Shown here in pieces: positions 8,614-16,989 of a DNA stretch of 64,000 nucleotides. How positions within the stretch are numbered: position 1 is the stretch's first letter; the number at the start of each line of letters is the position of its first letter. Below the pieces are notes generated by a model, which was not told the DNA's origin, searched no databases, and saw only the letters and a list, made by a program, of their open reading frames with translations. Origin of the DNA: Oryzibacter oryziterrae. GTDB taxonomy: Bacteria > Pseudomonadota > Alphaproteobacteria > Rhizobiales > Pleomorphomonadaceae. Both the position numbers and the translations under genes were made by a program. Location: assembly GCF_021864535.1 (NCBI RefSeq), contig NZ_JAKJIC010000010.1, forward strand, positions 118,058-182,057, written 5' to 3'.

Positions 8614-8928
8614 ATGGGCGGCACCATCGAACTCAGGGCCTTCATGGGACTGCAAATGCTGTTTCGTGAGCGCGGCTGGTCCATCCCGCACACCTTCGAA
8701 ATCGAGGGCGAGATGACCGGCGAAGACCTGCTCGTCCGCCTCGACATCCCGCGCGACAAGGTGGAGTCCTTCTTCATCAACAGGCTGGCCATCGCCATCG
8801 AAGGCTCGGTCATCCGCCCCGGCGATCGGGTGGCGCTGGTGCCGCCGGGTGTTCCGGGGCCGCACCGCCTTCTCCTCGGCATTCACAACAAGGCCAAGTC
8901 GCGCGAGCTGTTCGGCCTGTCGCACTGA
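8614..8928 (+). CDS. Second ubiquitin-fold (MoaD/ThiS-like) protein without terminal Gly-Gly
   Basis: This is a protein of 104 residues preceded by a strong AGGAGGAGG site. The pattern of strands, with GEDLLVRLDIPRDKVES followed by IRPGDRVALVPPGVPGPHR, fits a ThiS/MoaD-type beta-grasp fold. The GDRVALVPP stretch occupies the place of the GDEVAFFPP segment of MoaD. It does not end in Gly-Gly but runs on for about 25 residues (to LFGLSH). It cannot act as a classical carrier unless the tail is removed; it could be a structural or regulatory paralogue. It lies 90 bases after the thiF-like gene and is the last gene of this plus-strand unit. Confidence 0.7.
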   Translation: MGGTIELRAFMGLQMLFRERGWSIPHTFEIEGEMTGEDLLVRLDIPRDKVESFFINRLAIAIEGSVIRPGDRVALVPPGVPGPHRLLLGIHNKAKSRELFGLSH

Positions 8929-8946
8929 TACAGGCCGCAAGCGGAA

Positions 8947-8969
8947 GAGCCCGGCACTTGGCCGGGCTC
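8947..8969. terminator. Stem-loop between the convergent AOR and tup units
   Basis: GAGCCCGGC (8947-8955) and GCCGGGCTC (8961-8969) are exact arms around a 5-base loop. They lie between two genes that converge (stops at 8928 on plus and 8995 on minus). It probably serves both strands. Confidence 0.7.
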
Positions 8970-8994
8970 CCTGATTGAACCTCTAGTGCCGAGA

Positions 8995-9831
8995 TCACGC
9001 CTTGGGGTCGGTGGCGTTCGGGAAGAACAGCTGCGTGCCGTTGATCTTGTAGCTGGCGATCACAGCCTGCCCTTCGGGCGACACCAGCCAGTCGATGAAG
9101 GCCTGGCCGTCCTTGGCCTTGACAGTCGGGAACTTCTCCGGGTTCACCAGCATCGCGCCATATTGGTTGAACAGCTTCTTGTCGCCCTCGACGACGACCA
9201 CGAGATCGCCCTTGTTGGCAAAGGCGAGCCAGGTGGCGCGATCGGACAGCGTATAGGCCCCCATGGCACCGGCCGTGTTCAGCGTCGCGCCCATGCCCTG
9301 ACCGATCTCGCGATACCAATCGCCGCGCACGGCGGCGAGGTCAACGCCGGCCACCTGCCACAGCTTGAGTTCGGCGGTGTTGGTGCCGGACTTGTCGCCG
9401 CGCGAGACGAAAGGAACCTTCTTGTCGGCCATGGTCTTGAAGGCGGTAGCCACATCCTTGCCGCCGGCGATGCCGGCCGGATCGGCCTTGGGGCCGACGA
9501 CGATGAAGTCGTTGTACATCACCGGATAGCGCTTCACGCCGAAGCCTTCGGCGAGGAACTTCTCTTCCTGCGCCTTGGCATGCACGAACACCACGTCCGC
9601 GTCACCGCGGCGGGCCGTGTCGAGCGCCTGACCGGTGCCCTGGGCGACGACCTTGACGGTGATGCCGGTCTTGGCGGTGAAGGCGGGCAGCAACACGTTG
9701 AACAGACCGGAGTCCTGGGTCGACGTGGTGGAGGCGACGGTGATGAAACGGTCTTCGGCCGAGGCCGGGCCAAAAGCCGTGAAGGCGATGGTCGTTGCGG
9801 CCAAAGCCGTCAGGAAAGTTCTGCGAAGCAT
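8995..9831 (-). CDS. tupA: Tungstate ABC importer, periplasmic binding protein TupA
   Basis: This is a secreted binding protein of 278 residues with a typical signal peptide (RRTFLTALAATTIAFTAF, cleavage near ASA-ED). The first mature strand STTSTQDSGL is the oxyanion-binding signature of TupA, and VSRGDKSGTN is the second conserved anion loop. TupA binds tungstate with much higher preference than molybdate, unlike ModA. The gene is last in the minus-strand order tupB-tupC-tupA, 41 bases after tupC. The neighbouring AOR and moeA genes support a tungsten-specific role. Confidence 0.9.
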   Translation of the reverse strand: MLRRTFLTALAATTIAFTAFGPASAEDRFITVASTTSTQDSGLFNVLLPAFTAKTGITVKVVAQGTGQALDTARRGDADVVFVHAKAQEEKFLAEGFGVKRYPVMYNDFIVVGPKADPAGIAGGKDVATAFKTMADKKVPFVSRGDKSGTNTAELKLWQVAGVDLAAVRGDWYREIGQGMGATLNTAGAMGAYTLSDRATWLAFANKGDLVVVVEGDKKLFNQYGAMLVNPEKFPTVKAKDGQAFIDWLVSPEGQAVIASYKINGTQLFFPNATDPKA

Positions 9832-9872
9832 GATTTCACTCCCATTTCAGTTTGTTGGGTTGTTGAAGGACA

Positions 9873-10601
9873 TCACCAGACGAGGCGGTTTTCCAAAAAC
9901 GCCTGCGCCTCGGCCGTCTGCGGTCGGGTGAAGAAAGTGTCCGCCGGTCCCTGCTCCAGCAGGCGACCGTTGTGGAAGAAGAGGATGTCATCGGCAAAGC
10001 GGCGGGCCAGGCCGAGGTCGTGGGTTGTCATCACCAGCGTCATGCCGTGGGCGCGCAGGAGTTCGAGCATTTCCTCGACCTGCCGCGCCGCAGTCGGATC
10101 GAGCGCGGACGTGGGCTCGTCGAGGAACAGAAGCTCGGGATTGAGGCTGGCCGCCCTGGCGATGGCCAGCCGCTGCTGCTCGCCCCCGGAAAGCACCCGA
10201 GCCGGACGATCGGCCAGCGCCGAGAGACCGAAATGCGCCATGGTCTCATCGGCGAGGCGCCGCCTTTCGCGCCAGCCGAAGCCGGCCATGGCCAGTGCAT
10301 GGGTGAAGTTGCCGCGCACCGACCGGCGCAGCATCACCGGTTTCTGGAACACCATCGCCTGCCGGCGACGAACCTCGGCATCCGACTTGCCGGCGACAAA
10401 GTCCAGCCGCCCGGAGCTGGGTTTCAGCAGCCCGTGGCAGACTTTCAGGAACAGCGTCTTGCCGGCCCCATTCGGACCGAGCACGACGGTCCGGCGCTTG
10501 TTGCGGATCGAAGTGGCCGTCACCTCAAGCAGGCGGCGACCGTCCACTTCAAGGGCAATGTCCTGGAGCTTGAGCGGCAGCATCGATGTCACGTCTCGCA
10601 T
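9873..10601 (-). CDS. tupC: Tungstate ABC importer ATPase TupC
   Basis: This is an ABC ATPase of about 242 residues. Walker A is GPNGAGKT, the ABC signature is LSGGEQQRLAIARA, Walker B is LLFLDEPTSALD and the switch His is in TTHDLG. The ATG at 10601 overlaps the tupB stop by one base (TGATG), a sign of coupled translation; the longer in-frame opening to 10664 would lie inside tupB. It should energise TupB for tungstate import. Confidence 0.9.
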   Translation of the reverse strand: MRDVTSMLPLKLQDIALEVDGRRLLEVTATSIRNKRRTVVLGPNGAGKTLFLKVCHGLLKPSSGRLDFVAGKSDAEVRRRQAMVFQKPVMLRRSVRGNFTHALAMAGFGWRERRRLADETMAHFGLSALADRPARVLSGGEQQRLAIARAASLNPELLFLDEPTSALDPTAARQVEEMLELLRAHGMTLVMTTHDLGLARRFADDILFFHNGRLLEQGPADTFFTRPQTAEAQAFLENRLVW

Positions 10602-11311
10602 CAGCGGCCTCCTGCAAGCTTGGCACCTATGCGGGACACGCCATAGGCCAAGCCGTTGATGCAAAGGGTTATGGTGATCAGAACGACACCCAGCGCCATG
10701 GCCAAAGGCAGGTCACCTTTCGATGTTTCCAGCGCAATGGACGTGGTCATGGTCCGGGTATAGCCGGCGATGTTGCCGCCGACGATCAGGATGGCGCCCA
10801 CCTCGGCGCTCGCCCGCCCCAGCCCCGCCAGCATGGTGGTCACCAGCGAGAAGCGGGCGTCCCAAAGCAGCGTCGGAATGGAGCCGATACGACCGACCCC
10901 GAGCGAGGTCATGTGGTCGGCATATTCGCTCCAGAGATCCTCGACCGTCTGGCGCGTCAGCGCGACGATGATAGGCAGCACCAGGATGAACTGGGCGGTC
11001 ATCATCGCCTGCGGCGTGAACAGCAGGCCGAGACCGCCGAGCGGGCCGGAACGCGATAGCAGCAGAAACACCACGAGGCCGGCCACCACGGGCGGAAAGC
11101 CCATCAGCGTGTTGATGACGACGATGATCGGCAGCCGCCCGCGAAACCGTGTCAGCGCCAACATTGCGCCCAGCGGCAGGCCCACACAACCAGCCAGCGT
11201 CACCGCGGTAAGCGTAACCTCGAGCGACAAAAGTATTATGCTGTAGAAATCACCATCTCCACCGGAGATGATTTTCCACAGAGCCGAAATGATCGACACA
11301 TCCTGCAGCAT
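10601..11311 (-). CDS. tupB: Tungstate ABC importer permease TupB
   Basis: This is an integral membrane protein of 236 residues with about five to six hydrophobic segments. The ABC permease EAA-like loop is visible as MTSLGVGRIGSIPTLLWDAR. Related permeases are TupB/ModB-type. It is the first gene of the tup unit, and a 269-base region before it carries a perfect palindrome (11460-11481) that may be its operator. Identity as TupB rather than ModB rests mainly on the adjacent TupA. Confidence 0.88.
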   Translation of the reverse strand: MLQDVSIISALWKIISGGDGDFYSIILLSLEVTLTAVTLAGCVGLPLGAMLALTRFRGRLPIIVVINTLMGFPPVVAGLVVFLLLSRSGPLGGLGLLFTPQAMMTAQFILVLPIIVALTRQTVEDLWSEYADHMTSLGVGRIGSIPTLLWDARFSLVTTMLAGLGRASAEVGAILIVGGNIAGYTRTMTTSIALETSKGDLPLAMALGVVLITITLCINGLAYGVSRIGAKLAGGR

Positions 11312-11459
11312 GTCTCACCGTTTGTCGCAAAATACGACACTTCAAGCGTTTGAAATGTATCGCATCCCCGAATTTTGCAGGATTAGAACATGAGACAGGC
11401 GCACTTGACTTGAGGTTTGTCAAATTGCGTCCTCAAAAGCACAAAAAGCGCAAAGACAA

Positions 11460-11481
11460 ATTATGCTTTTCAAAGCATAAT
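11460..11481. promoter_or_regulatory. Perfect palindrome upstream of tupB (candidate metal-regulator operator)
   Basis: ATTATGCTTT (11460-11469) and AAAGCATAAT (11472-11481) are exact 10-base arms around TC. It sits about 150 bases before the tupB start in an AT-rich stretch. Its half-site ATGCTTT also occurs twice before the AOR gene (5242 and 5272). A minus-strand TTGACA lies at about 11431-11436, downstream of the palindrome in the direction of tupB. The shared half-site suggests a common regulator. It differs from the E. coli ModE box as I know it. A second weaker inverted repeat (GCCAGT 11539-11544 / ACTGGC 11569-11574) just after moeA may terminate moeA. Confidence 0.55.
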
Positions 11482-11580
11482 TGGAAACGGCAAAAGAAGC
11501 CATCTTTATTGCTGATGGAATGACTTTAGGTTCAAACAGCCAGTGTCAGTTCGTTATCTCGTCGCTTGACTGGCACCCGA

Positions 11581-12834
11581 TCAAATCAGCTGAGAATAGG
11601 GGTGGAAGGCAATCAACTCGCCCTCTCTGACAGCGGTGCAGCTCTCGGGGAGTTCCGCCAGCCCGTCGGTCCGCGTCAGCGACGTCAATACACCGGCGCC
11701 GTCGACGGGATACTTGAGCGCAATGGTGGCGCCGTCGCGCTGCTCCAGCGACACGCGAACATACTCGCGCCGCCCGGCCTTCTTGGAATAGCTGAAGCCG
11801 GAGGTCACGATCATCGGCGGCAGCGGACTGGGCTTGCCGCCCGCCAGCGCCATGACCAGCGGCCTAAGCACATGGGCGAAGGTGACGAAGACGGCAACGG
11901 GATTGCCCGGCAAGCCCACCAGCGGCGTGCCGTTCATGATGCCCATGGCCACGGGACGGCCGGGCTTGATGCCGAGCCGCCAGAACACCATCGAGCCGCG
12001 TTCACCGATGGCTGCGCGCACGTGATCTTCCTCGCCGGTGGAGACACCACCCGAGGTCACCACAAGATCATGGCCTGTGGTCGCGGCGTCGAGTTGGGCA
12101 GCCGTGTGCGAACGCTCGTCCTTGAGGATGCCAAGGTCGGTCACCTCGCAGCCGGCCCGCTTCAACATGGCCATCAACGAGAAGCGGTTGGAGTCGAAGA
12201 TGGCCGCTTCGCCAAGGGCGTCGCCTGGATTGCGCAACTCGTCGCCGGTCGAGAACACCGCCACCTTGGGGCGCCGGCGCACGGCGACGGAGGTCACGCC
12301 CAGCGCCGCCAGAAGCGCTATGTCGCGCGGTTCAAGTCGGCGCCCGGCGGCAACGGCCAGACTGCCCTGCGCGATGTCCTCACCCTTGGGACGGCTGTTG
12401 GCGCCGGGCTTGAGGCCAGGCGGCAGCGTGACGGTTCCATCCGCGTTGACCGTCACATCCTCCTGCATGAACACCGTGTCGGTGCCCGCCGGCATGGGAG
12501 CTCCGGTGAAGATCCGCACCGCAGTCCCGCTCTGCACCGACCGCGCAGCCGCCTGACCGGCCGGCACCCGCGCGCTCACGGCCATCACCGTGGCACCGTC
12601 GCGCGAAAGATCGGCATGGGCGACCGCGTAGCCGTCAACGGCCGAATTGTCGAAAACCGGGAGGTTGACCGGAGCAAACACATCCGTTGCCAGCACACGA
12701 CCGTCGGCATCAACAAGCGACACCATCTCGATCTCGGCAACGGGCGGAATATTGGCCGCCACAATGGCCAGCGCCTCATCCACGGGCATCAGATCGCCGC
12801 CGAAGGCAAAGGCGTCCGAGGTGAGCTGAACCAT
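11581..12834 (-). CDS. moeA: Molybdopterin molybdenumtransferase-type protein MoeA
   Basis: This protein of about 417 residues inserts metal into adenylated molybdopterin. Conserved motifs are FDNSAVDGYAV, RIFTGAPMPAGTD, VFSTGDEL, TSGGVSTGEEDHV and VGLPGNPVA, in the usual MoeA order with the C-terminal domain IV intact. The ATG at 12834 has GAGGGG seven bases before it; the longer opening uses a TTG at 12876 with no clear ribosome site. Its place between an Fe-S oxidoreductase gene and tupBCA suggests a paralogue dedicated to tungsten insertion. That specialisation is inferred from context only. Confidence 0.92.
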   Translation of the reverse strand: MVQLTSDAFAFGGDLMPVDEALAIVAANIPPVAEIEMVSLVDADGRVLATDVFAPVNLPVFDNSAVDGYAVAHADLSRDGATVMAVSARVPAGQAAARSVQSGTAVRIFTGAPMPAGTDTVFMQEDVTVNADGTVTLPPGLKPGANSRPKGEDIAQGSLAVAAGRRLEPRDIALLAALGVTSVAVRRRPKVAVFSTGDELRNPGDALGEAAIFDSNRFSLMAMLKRAGCEVTDLGILKDERSHTAAQLDAATTGHDLVVTSGGVSTGEEDHVRAAIGERGSMVFWRLGIKPGRPVAMGIMNGTPLVGLPGNPVAVFVTFAHVLRPLVMALAGGKPSPLPPMIVTSGFSYSKKAGRREYVRVSLEQRDGATIALKYPVDGAGVLTSLTRTDGLAELPESCTAVREGELIAFHPYSQLI

Positions 12835-12944
12835 GTCTATCCCCTCAATTTCCGCAAGCTGCGTCGGGGCGGCCAACAGCCCCCTCGTCGATCAAGGCAT
12901 CACAAACTCGAACCGCCGGCGCAAGTATGCATTTGTCCTGAGAG

Positions 12945-14399
12945 TCACGAAGTCGCATCCGCCTCTTTCCGGTAAGCCTCGGCCAGGAGTTCGACCGGAT
13001 GGCTGACCGGCCGGTCCTGCATCTGCATGAACTGCAGACGGCAGCCCAGGCATTCCGTGGTCACCCGCTCGGGGTTGGCGTCCTCGATACGGCGCACGAT
13101 CCCCTGCCCCATGGCAATCGACGTATCATGATAGCCCTGCTTGAATCCCTGGATACCGCCAAGGCCGCAGCAATCCATGGAATGGCCGACGGGCGCGACA
13201 TGTGCGCCCGGCATGGTGCCCATCAGCTCGAGCCAGGGGCGCCCCATCTCCTGTTCGCGCAGGTGGCAGGGTGCGAAATAGGCCAGATCTTCCCCGGTAA
13301 AGCCCCGAGGCAACCGCAACTGTCCGTCGTCCGCAAGGTCTCTCAGATACTCGCCGAGCTCGAACACATGGCTCGCCACCTTGATCCGCTGGTTGGCGTC
13401 GAGATGGGCGAAATAGCCGATGTCCGTGGTGTCGTGATCGGCGTGCAGGCCGAGATTGTGATTGACCACCCAGGGCTTGCTGAACTCCGCCGCCGTATGG
13501 TTGGTGTGACCGGTCGGAGCGGCAATCTCTTCTTTCAGCCTGGCGCTGATCGCTTCCGTCGCGCCATCGCCGGCAACTGCCAGAGCACGGACGCGATCGC
13601 GATACCCAGGGGCAAACTGCGCGCTGCGCGCCAGGACCGACTTGAACATGAAGCTGCAGGTGGGACAGGCAGTGACGATATCGAAGCCTTCCTCGATGCA
13701 GTTTTCGAGGTTCGGCAGATTGCCCTCGGCCAGCTTCAGCGCCTTCGGACGATCGCCTTCGAGATAGGGCGGCATGCCGCAGCACTTCTGCTCTGGCACG
13801 AAGACCTTGATGCCATTGGCCTCCAGCACCTCGACGGTGGCTTTGGCAACCGACGGGAACATGTAGCGGGCCGTACATCCGACGAAATAGGCGACCTTCC
13901 GCCCCTCCCCTTCGGGGCGGCGATCGAGCCCCCGCTTGGTCACATAGCTGGCGAGACGATCCTTCGGGAACTTCGGCGTCTTGCGATCCGGGTGCACGCC
14001 GAGCACGCGCTTGGCCAATCTGCCGATGACCGGAGCATCGAGCACCATGTTGGTGAGCGCTGGAAAGGTGCCGCAGAGGCGCCCCACCAGTTGCACGTCC
14101 TCGATCAGACGCACCGTCACCGGCAGGCCGTCACGTGCGACGAAGGCGTCCTTGGCCTTGCGAATGTCCGTCTGGATCGCCCGGCAGGGACACTGGCCAC
14201 AGGCATTGCAATAGTCCATCAGCTCCTTGACATCGAGGTCCGAGATCGGCTCCCCACCCGACGCTGCCCGATCGGCCAGCACATAGAGGCGCGGGAAATA
14301 CTGGCATGGCGCCTCCTCCATCAACTCGCGGCACTGATCGCAGTTGATGCAAGTGGCCATCACCGACCGACCAAGACGTTCCGGACTGCTGGGCACCAT
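12945..14399 (-). CDS. HdrD/GlpC-like iron-sulfur oxidoreductase with two CCG domains
   Basis: This protein of about 484 residues has no signal peptide or clear membrane segment. The N-terminal ferredoxin-like part has CINCDQC with a following Cys and CNACGQC, fitting two [4Fe-4S] clusters. Two cysteine-rich CCG domains follow: C-x30-CC-x37-CxxC (CTARYM, QKCCGMPP, CPTC) and C-x31-CC-x38-CxxC (CHLREQ, DCCGLGG, CLGC). HdrD, GlpC, LutA and related proteins share this layout and pass electrons between quinones, thiols or flavoproteins. Two starts are possible. The ATG at 14399 has GGAG seven bases upstream and is preferred over the ATG at 14360. It probably shares a transcript with moeA, 110 bases downstream. 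Since AOR lacks a nearby electron partner, this protein is the best local candidate. Confidence 0.88.
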   Translation of the reverse strand: MVPSSPERLGRSVMATCINCDQCRELMEEAPCQYFPRLYVLADRAASGGEPISDLDVKELMDYCNACGQCPCRAIQTDIRKAKDAFVARDGLPVTVRLIEDVQLVGRLCGTFPALTNMVLDAPVIGRLAKRVLGVHPDRKTPKFPKDRLASYVTKRGLDRRPEGEGRKVAYFVGCTARYMFPSVAKATVEVLEANGIKVFVPEQKCCGMPPYLEGDRPKALKLAEGNLPNLENCIEEGFDIVTACPTCSFMFKSVLARSAQFAPGYRDRVRALAVAGDGATEAISARLKEEIAAPTGHTNHTAAEFSKPWVVNHNLGLHADHDTTDIGYFAHLDANQRIKVASHVFELGEYLRDLADDGQLRLPRGFTGEDLAYFAPCHLREQEMGRPWLELMGTMPGAHVAPVGHSMDCCGLGGIQGFKQGYHDTSIAMGQGIVRRIEDANPERVTTECLGCRLQFMQMQDRPVSHPVELLAEAYRKEADATS

Positions 14400-15000
14400 T
14401 TGATATCTCCGAGGTTCACGAACGAACGGGCTGCACTGGCGCGCCAAGCCTGCGCGTGAACGGCATCAGGGGGCATCCTTGCATATTGTGCAGTGCTGTT
14501 CTTTGACCGAGCGCACAGTTTGCGCAGGAGTTCCGCTATGGCTCGTGGGGATGGAACCACTCCCGGACTATGCTTGAGACGGCTTCATGCCCAACAACGC
14601 ATCTGGCCAGTCTTGCGATCTGTCACGCGCTGCGGAACGCTTCGAGATGCGCCGGCAGAAACATAACATTATGCAAGGAACTTGAGGCTCCATCGGCCGA
14701 CACGGGCTATCTCTTCGAGATCTGCCGTGCCGGTCGCGATGGCCAGCTGAAGTCTCGTGTCTGCCCCACAAAGCTCAAGCTGTTGAAAAGGCTGCGATCC
14801 CGTCTTGAGGTCAGGGCTTGGCCGCTCAGACGACTTGAAGCCGCCGTGGCGTAACTTCCGACAATTTGGGCAGACAAGGGAGTAGCAGGGCGCGCGACCC
14901 AAGAATCTAAAATACCACCGATTGTTTTAGGGTAATTTTATATCTCAAGGCATAACATGTTTTGCGGGCGGGCATTTTCGGATCCAACGTGTAGTGTTTC
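14400..15000. other. Intergenic region between divergent genes
   Basis: About 600 bases separate the divergent starts of the Fe-S oxidoreductase and the EAL protein. Only short frames with no recognisable product occur. The part before the EAL gene (14905-14960) is AT-rich and may hold its promoter. No RNA gene or repeat was identified. Confidence 0.5.
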
Positions 15001-16392
15001 ATGCGAGATGATGGTCAAAGACGCCGGGTGCAGGCCAATTTACTGGGCTCGGGCATAATTACCATCTTGATTGGCCTTGGCTGGGGCACGGCCTTCGTTC
15101 ACTTCCAGCGGCCATTCTTGGCGGGAATGCATGGTGGTCTGGTCGTTTTCGGCATTGCCTTGGTCTGGCTGGCCTATCAGGGGCGATTGACGGCGGCGGC
15201 CTTGCTTGCCGGGCATGTGTTTCCCGCCTTCATCGCCGTCTCCTGTCTCTTCGACAACGTGCCCGAGGGCGTGCACCGCGCCACGCAGATGCATTTTCTC
15301 TCCGTTGCGCTCGGCGGCTATTTCGTGTTCCGGCGCGGCGGCATCTACATGAAATATGTCTTGCCGGCCCTTTGCCTGACCGGCTTCATCGTCTTCTCCA
15401 ACACCTCGATCGGCTTTCACGACCCGGCCTTGGTCATTCCGGAGAGCGCCGCGGAAATCGGCGTCTGGACCAATACGCTGACCGCGATGGCCGAACTGAT
15501 CTTCATCGTTGTCATCATGAATGCCGACCTTTCGGTGCGCCGCATGATGGACATCGAAATGCGCAAGGCCATTGCCCATGGCGATTTCCAGCTTCACTAC
15601 CAGCCTCAGATCAACGAGGCCGGAAAGATCACCGGTGTCGAAGCTCTGATCCGCTGGCAGCACGCCAAGATGGGCAATGTTCCTCCCGTCAAGTTCATCC
15701 CGCTTGCCGAGGAAACGGGTCTCATCGTCCCGATCGGCAACTGGGTTCTGCGGGCTGCCTGCGCCCAGCTTGCGCAGTGGGAGACCAGGCCGGAAACACG
15801 GCATCTCACCATGGCGGTCAATGTCAGCGCCTCGCAGTTCCGCCAGCCCGATTTCGTCCAGAGTGTCTCCGAAATCGTCCGCCTCAGCGGCGTCACACCT
15901 TCGAAGCTGAAACTGGAACTGACCGAGAGCATGTTCGTCGACAATGTCGACGCAACGGTTGCCAAGATGAACGCACTGAAAGCGATCGGCATTGTCTGGT
16001 CGCTCGACGATTTCGGCACCGGCTATTCGTCCTTGAGCGTTCTCAACAGCTTTCCGCTCGGCCAGATCAAGATCGACAAGTCCTTCGTCCGCGACATGCT
16101 CACCAACCCATCGAACATGGTCGTCACCGAAGCCATCATCGAACTTGCCAGCAAGCTGAACCTGCAGGTGATCGCCGAGGGCGTTGAAACAGTCGAACAA
16201 CTCAATCGCCTGCGCGAAGCCGGCTGCATGAGCTATCAGGGCTATCTCTTCAGCCCTCCGCTCGGCATCGACGCCTTCAGCAAGCTCCTGTCGCCAGAGC
16301 CTTCCAGCGCCGAGCCTCTCACCCGCCACCAGCCGGAACCATTTGCCCCGGATCTCGCCCCCGCCGCGATGATATGCCCGTCGCTTTCTTGA
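15001..16392 (+). CDS. Membrane EAL-domain c-di-GMP phosphodiesterase
   Basis: This is a protein of 463 residues. The first 175 residues contain about six hydrophobic segments forming a membrane module. A short charged helix (VRRMMDIEMRKAI) joins it directly to an EAL domain. Catalytic motifs are intact: EALIRW (214-219), LELTESM, DDFGTGYSSL, KIDKSFV and EGVET. It should hydrolyse cyclic di-GMP at the inner face of the cytoplasmic membrane. There is no GGDEF domain, which is less common than GGDEF-EAL tandems. The membrane part may be the sensor. No ribosome site is clear before the ATG at 15001. It is monocistronic by spacing. Confidence 0.9.
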   Translation: MRDDGQRRRVQANLLGSGIITILIGLGWGTAFVHFQRPFLAGMHGGLVVFGIALVWLAYQGRLTAAALLAGHVFPAFIAVSCLFDNVPEGVHRATQMHFLSVALGGYFVFRRGGIYMKYVLPALCLTGFIVFSNTSIGFHDPALVIPESAAEIGVWTNTLTAMAELIFIVVIMNADLSVRRMMDIEMRKAIAHGDFQLHYQPQINEAGKITGVEALIRWQHAKMGNVPPVKFIPLAEETGLIVPIGNWVLRAACAQLAQWETRPETRHLTMAVNVSASQFRQPDFVQSVSEIVRLSGVTPSKLKLELTESMFVDNVDATVAKMNALKAIGIVWSLDDFGTGYSSLSVLNSFPLGQIKIDKSFVRDMLTNPSNMVVTEAIIELASKLNLQVIAEGVETVEQLNRLREAGCMSYQGYLFSPPLGIDAFSKLLSPEPSSAEPLTRHQPEPFAPDLAPAAMICPSLS

Positions 16393-16989
16393 GGCGGCCG
16401 GTGTGTCACCCGATGCACCTGAACGCAGCAATGGCGGTAACTGGAAGACGGACGGCGCCGTGACTGACTGCTCGCAATGTTGCCAAGCGCAGGCGGGTCA
16501 GAACGATTGTCTGGGTTGGACGCTCGAACTGGGACGGCTTTTGCCGTTTGTTGTGGCTGAGGCAGCCGAGCGACTCTGAGTGCACCTTGTCGTGTCCAGC
16601 AGAAACGATCGCTATACGGGTACGCGCTGAGCGGCGCTATCTCCAAGGCCCGGCTCAAGGTGGCACAAGCCTGCATCCAAGGGACCAGTCCCCCCACCGA
16701 AACTCCCAGGGCACGATGGCAAATCACACAGGTTCTCTGGCCTGCGCCATCTTCAACAATGCATTGAAGTGTTGTGCCAATGTGCATGGGGATATCGCGA
16801 TCGGCCTTGTGGCACGTCCTTGGCCATCACACGCCTGCTGGTCGTTCTCTCTCTTGGTGTCTGGGATGCGATCGAAAAAGAAAAGTCAGAGGACGAAACG
16901 ATACATTAAGTGCCCTCAATGAACGAATACGTGCTAATACAATTCTTGTTACGGTGCGAAAATTACGTTCTCTTTTTTGAGGTATCAAT
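16393..16989. other. Intergenic region after the EAL gene
   Basis: About 600 bases without a supported gene. Short frames on both strands have no recognisable content. The last 100 bases are AT-rich and likely contain the promoter of the next gene. Confidence 0.5.

Noticed and set aside
8986..10659. Long plus-strand open frame opposite tupA and tupC
   Set aside because: It is the shadow of two genes with intact ABC motifs.
12999..14459. Long plus-strand open frame opposite the Fe-S oxidoreductase
   Set aside because: The minus strand has exact cysteine spacing of CCG domains; the plus frame has no family features.
14570..14854. Possible 94-residue plus-strand gene in the gap
   Set aside because: No ribosome site, no domain, and overlapping alternatives on the other strand look equally random.
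16548..16922. Possible small gene after the EAL gene
   Set aside because: Composition and lack of a start signal suggest chance.
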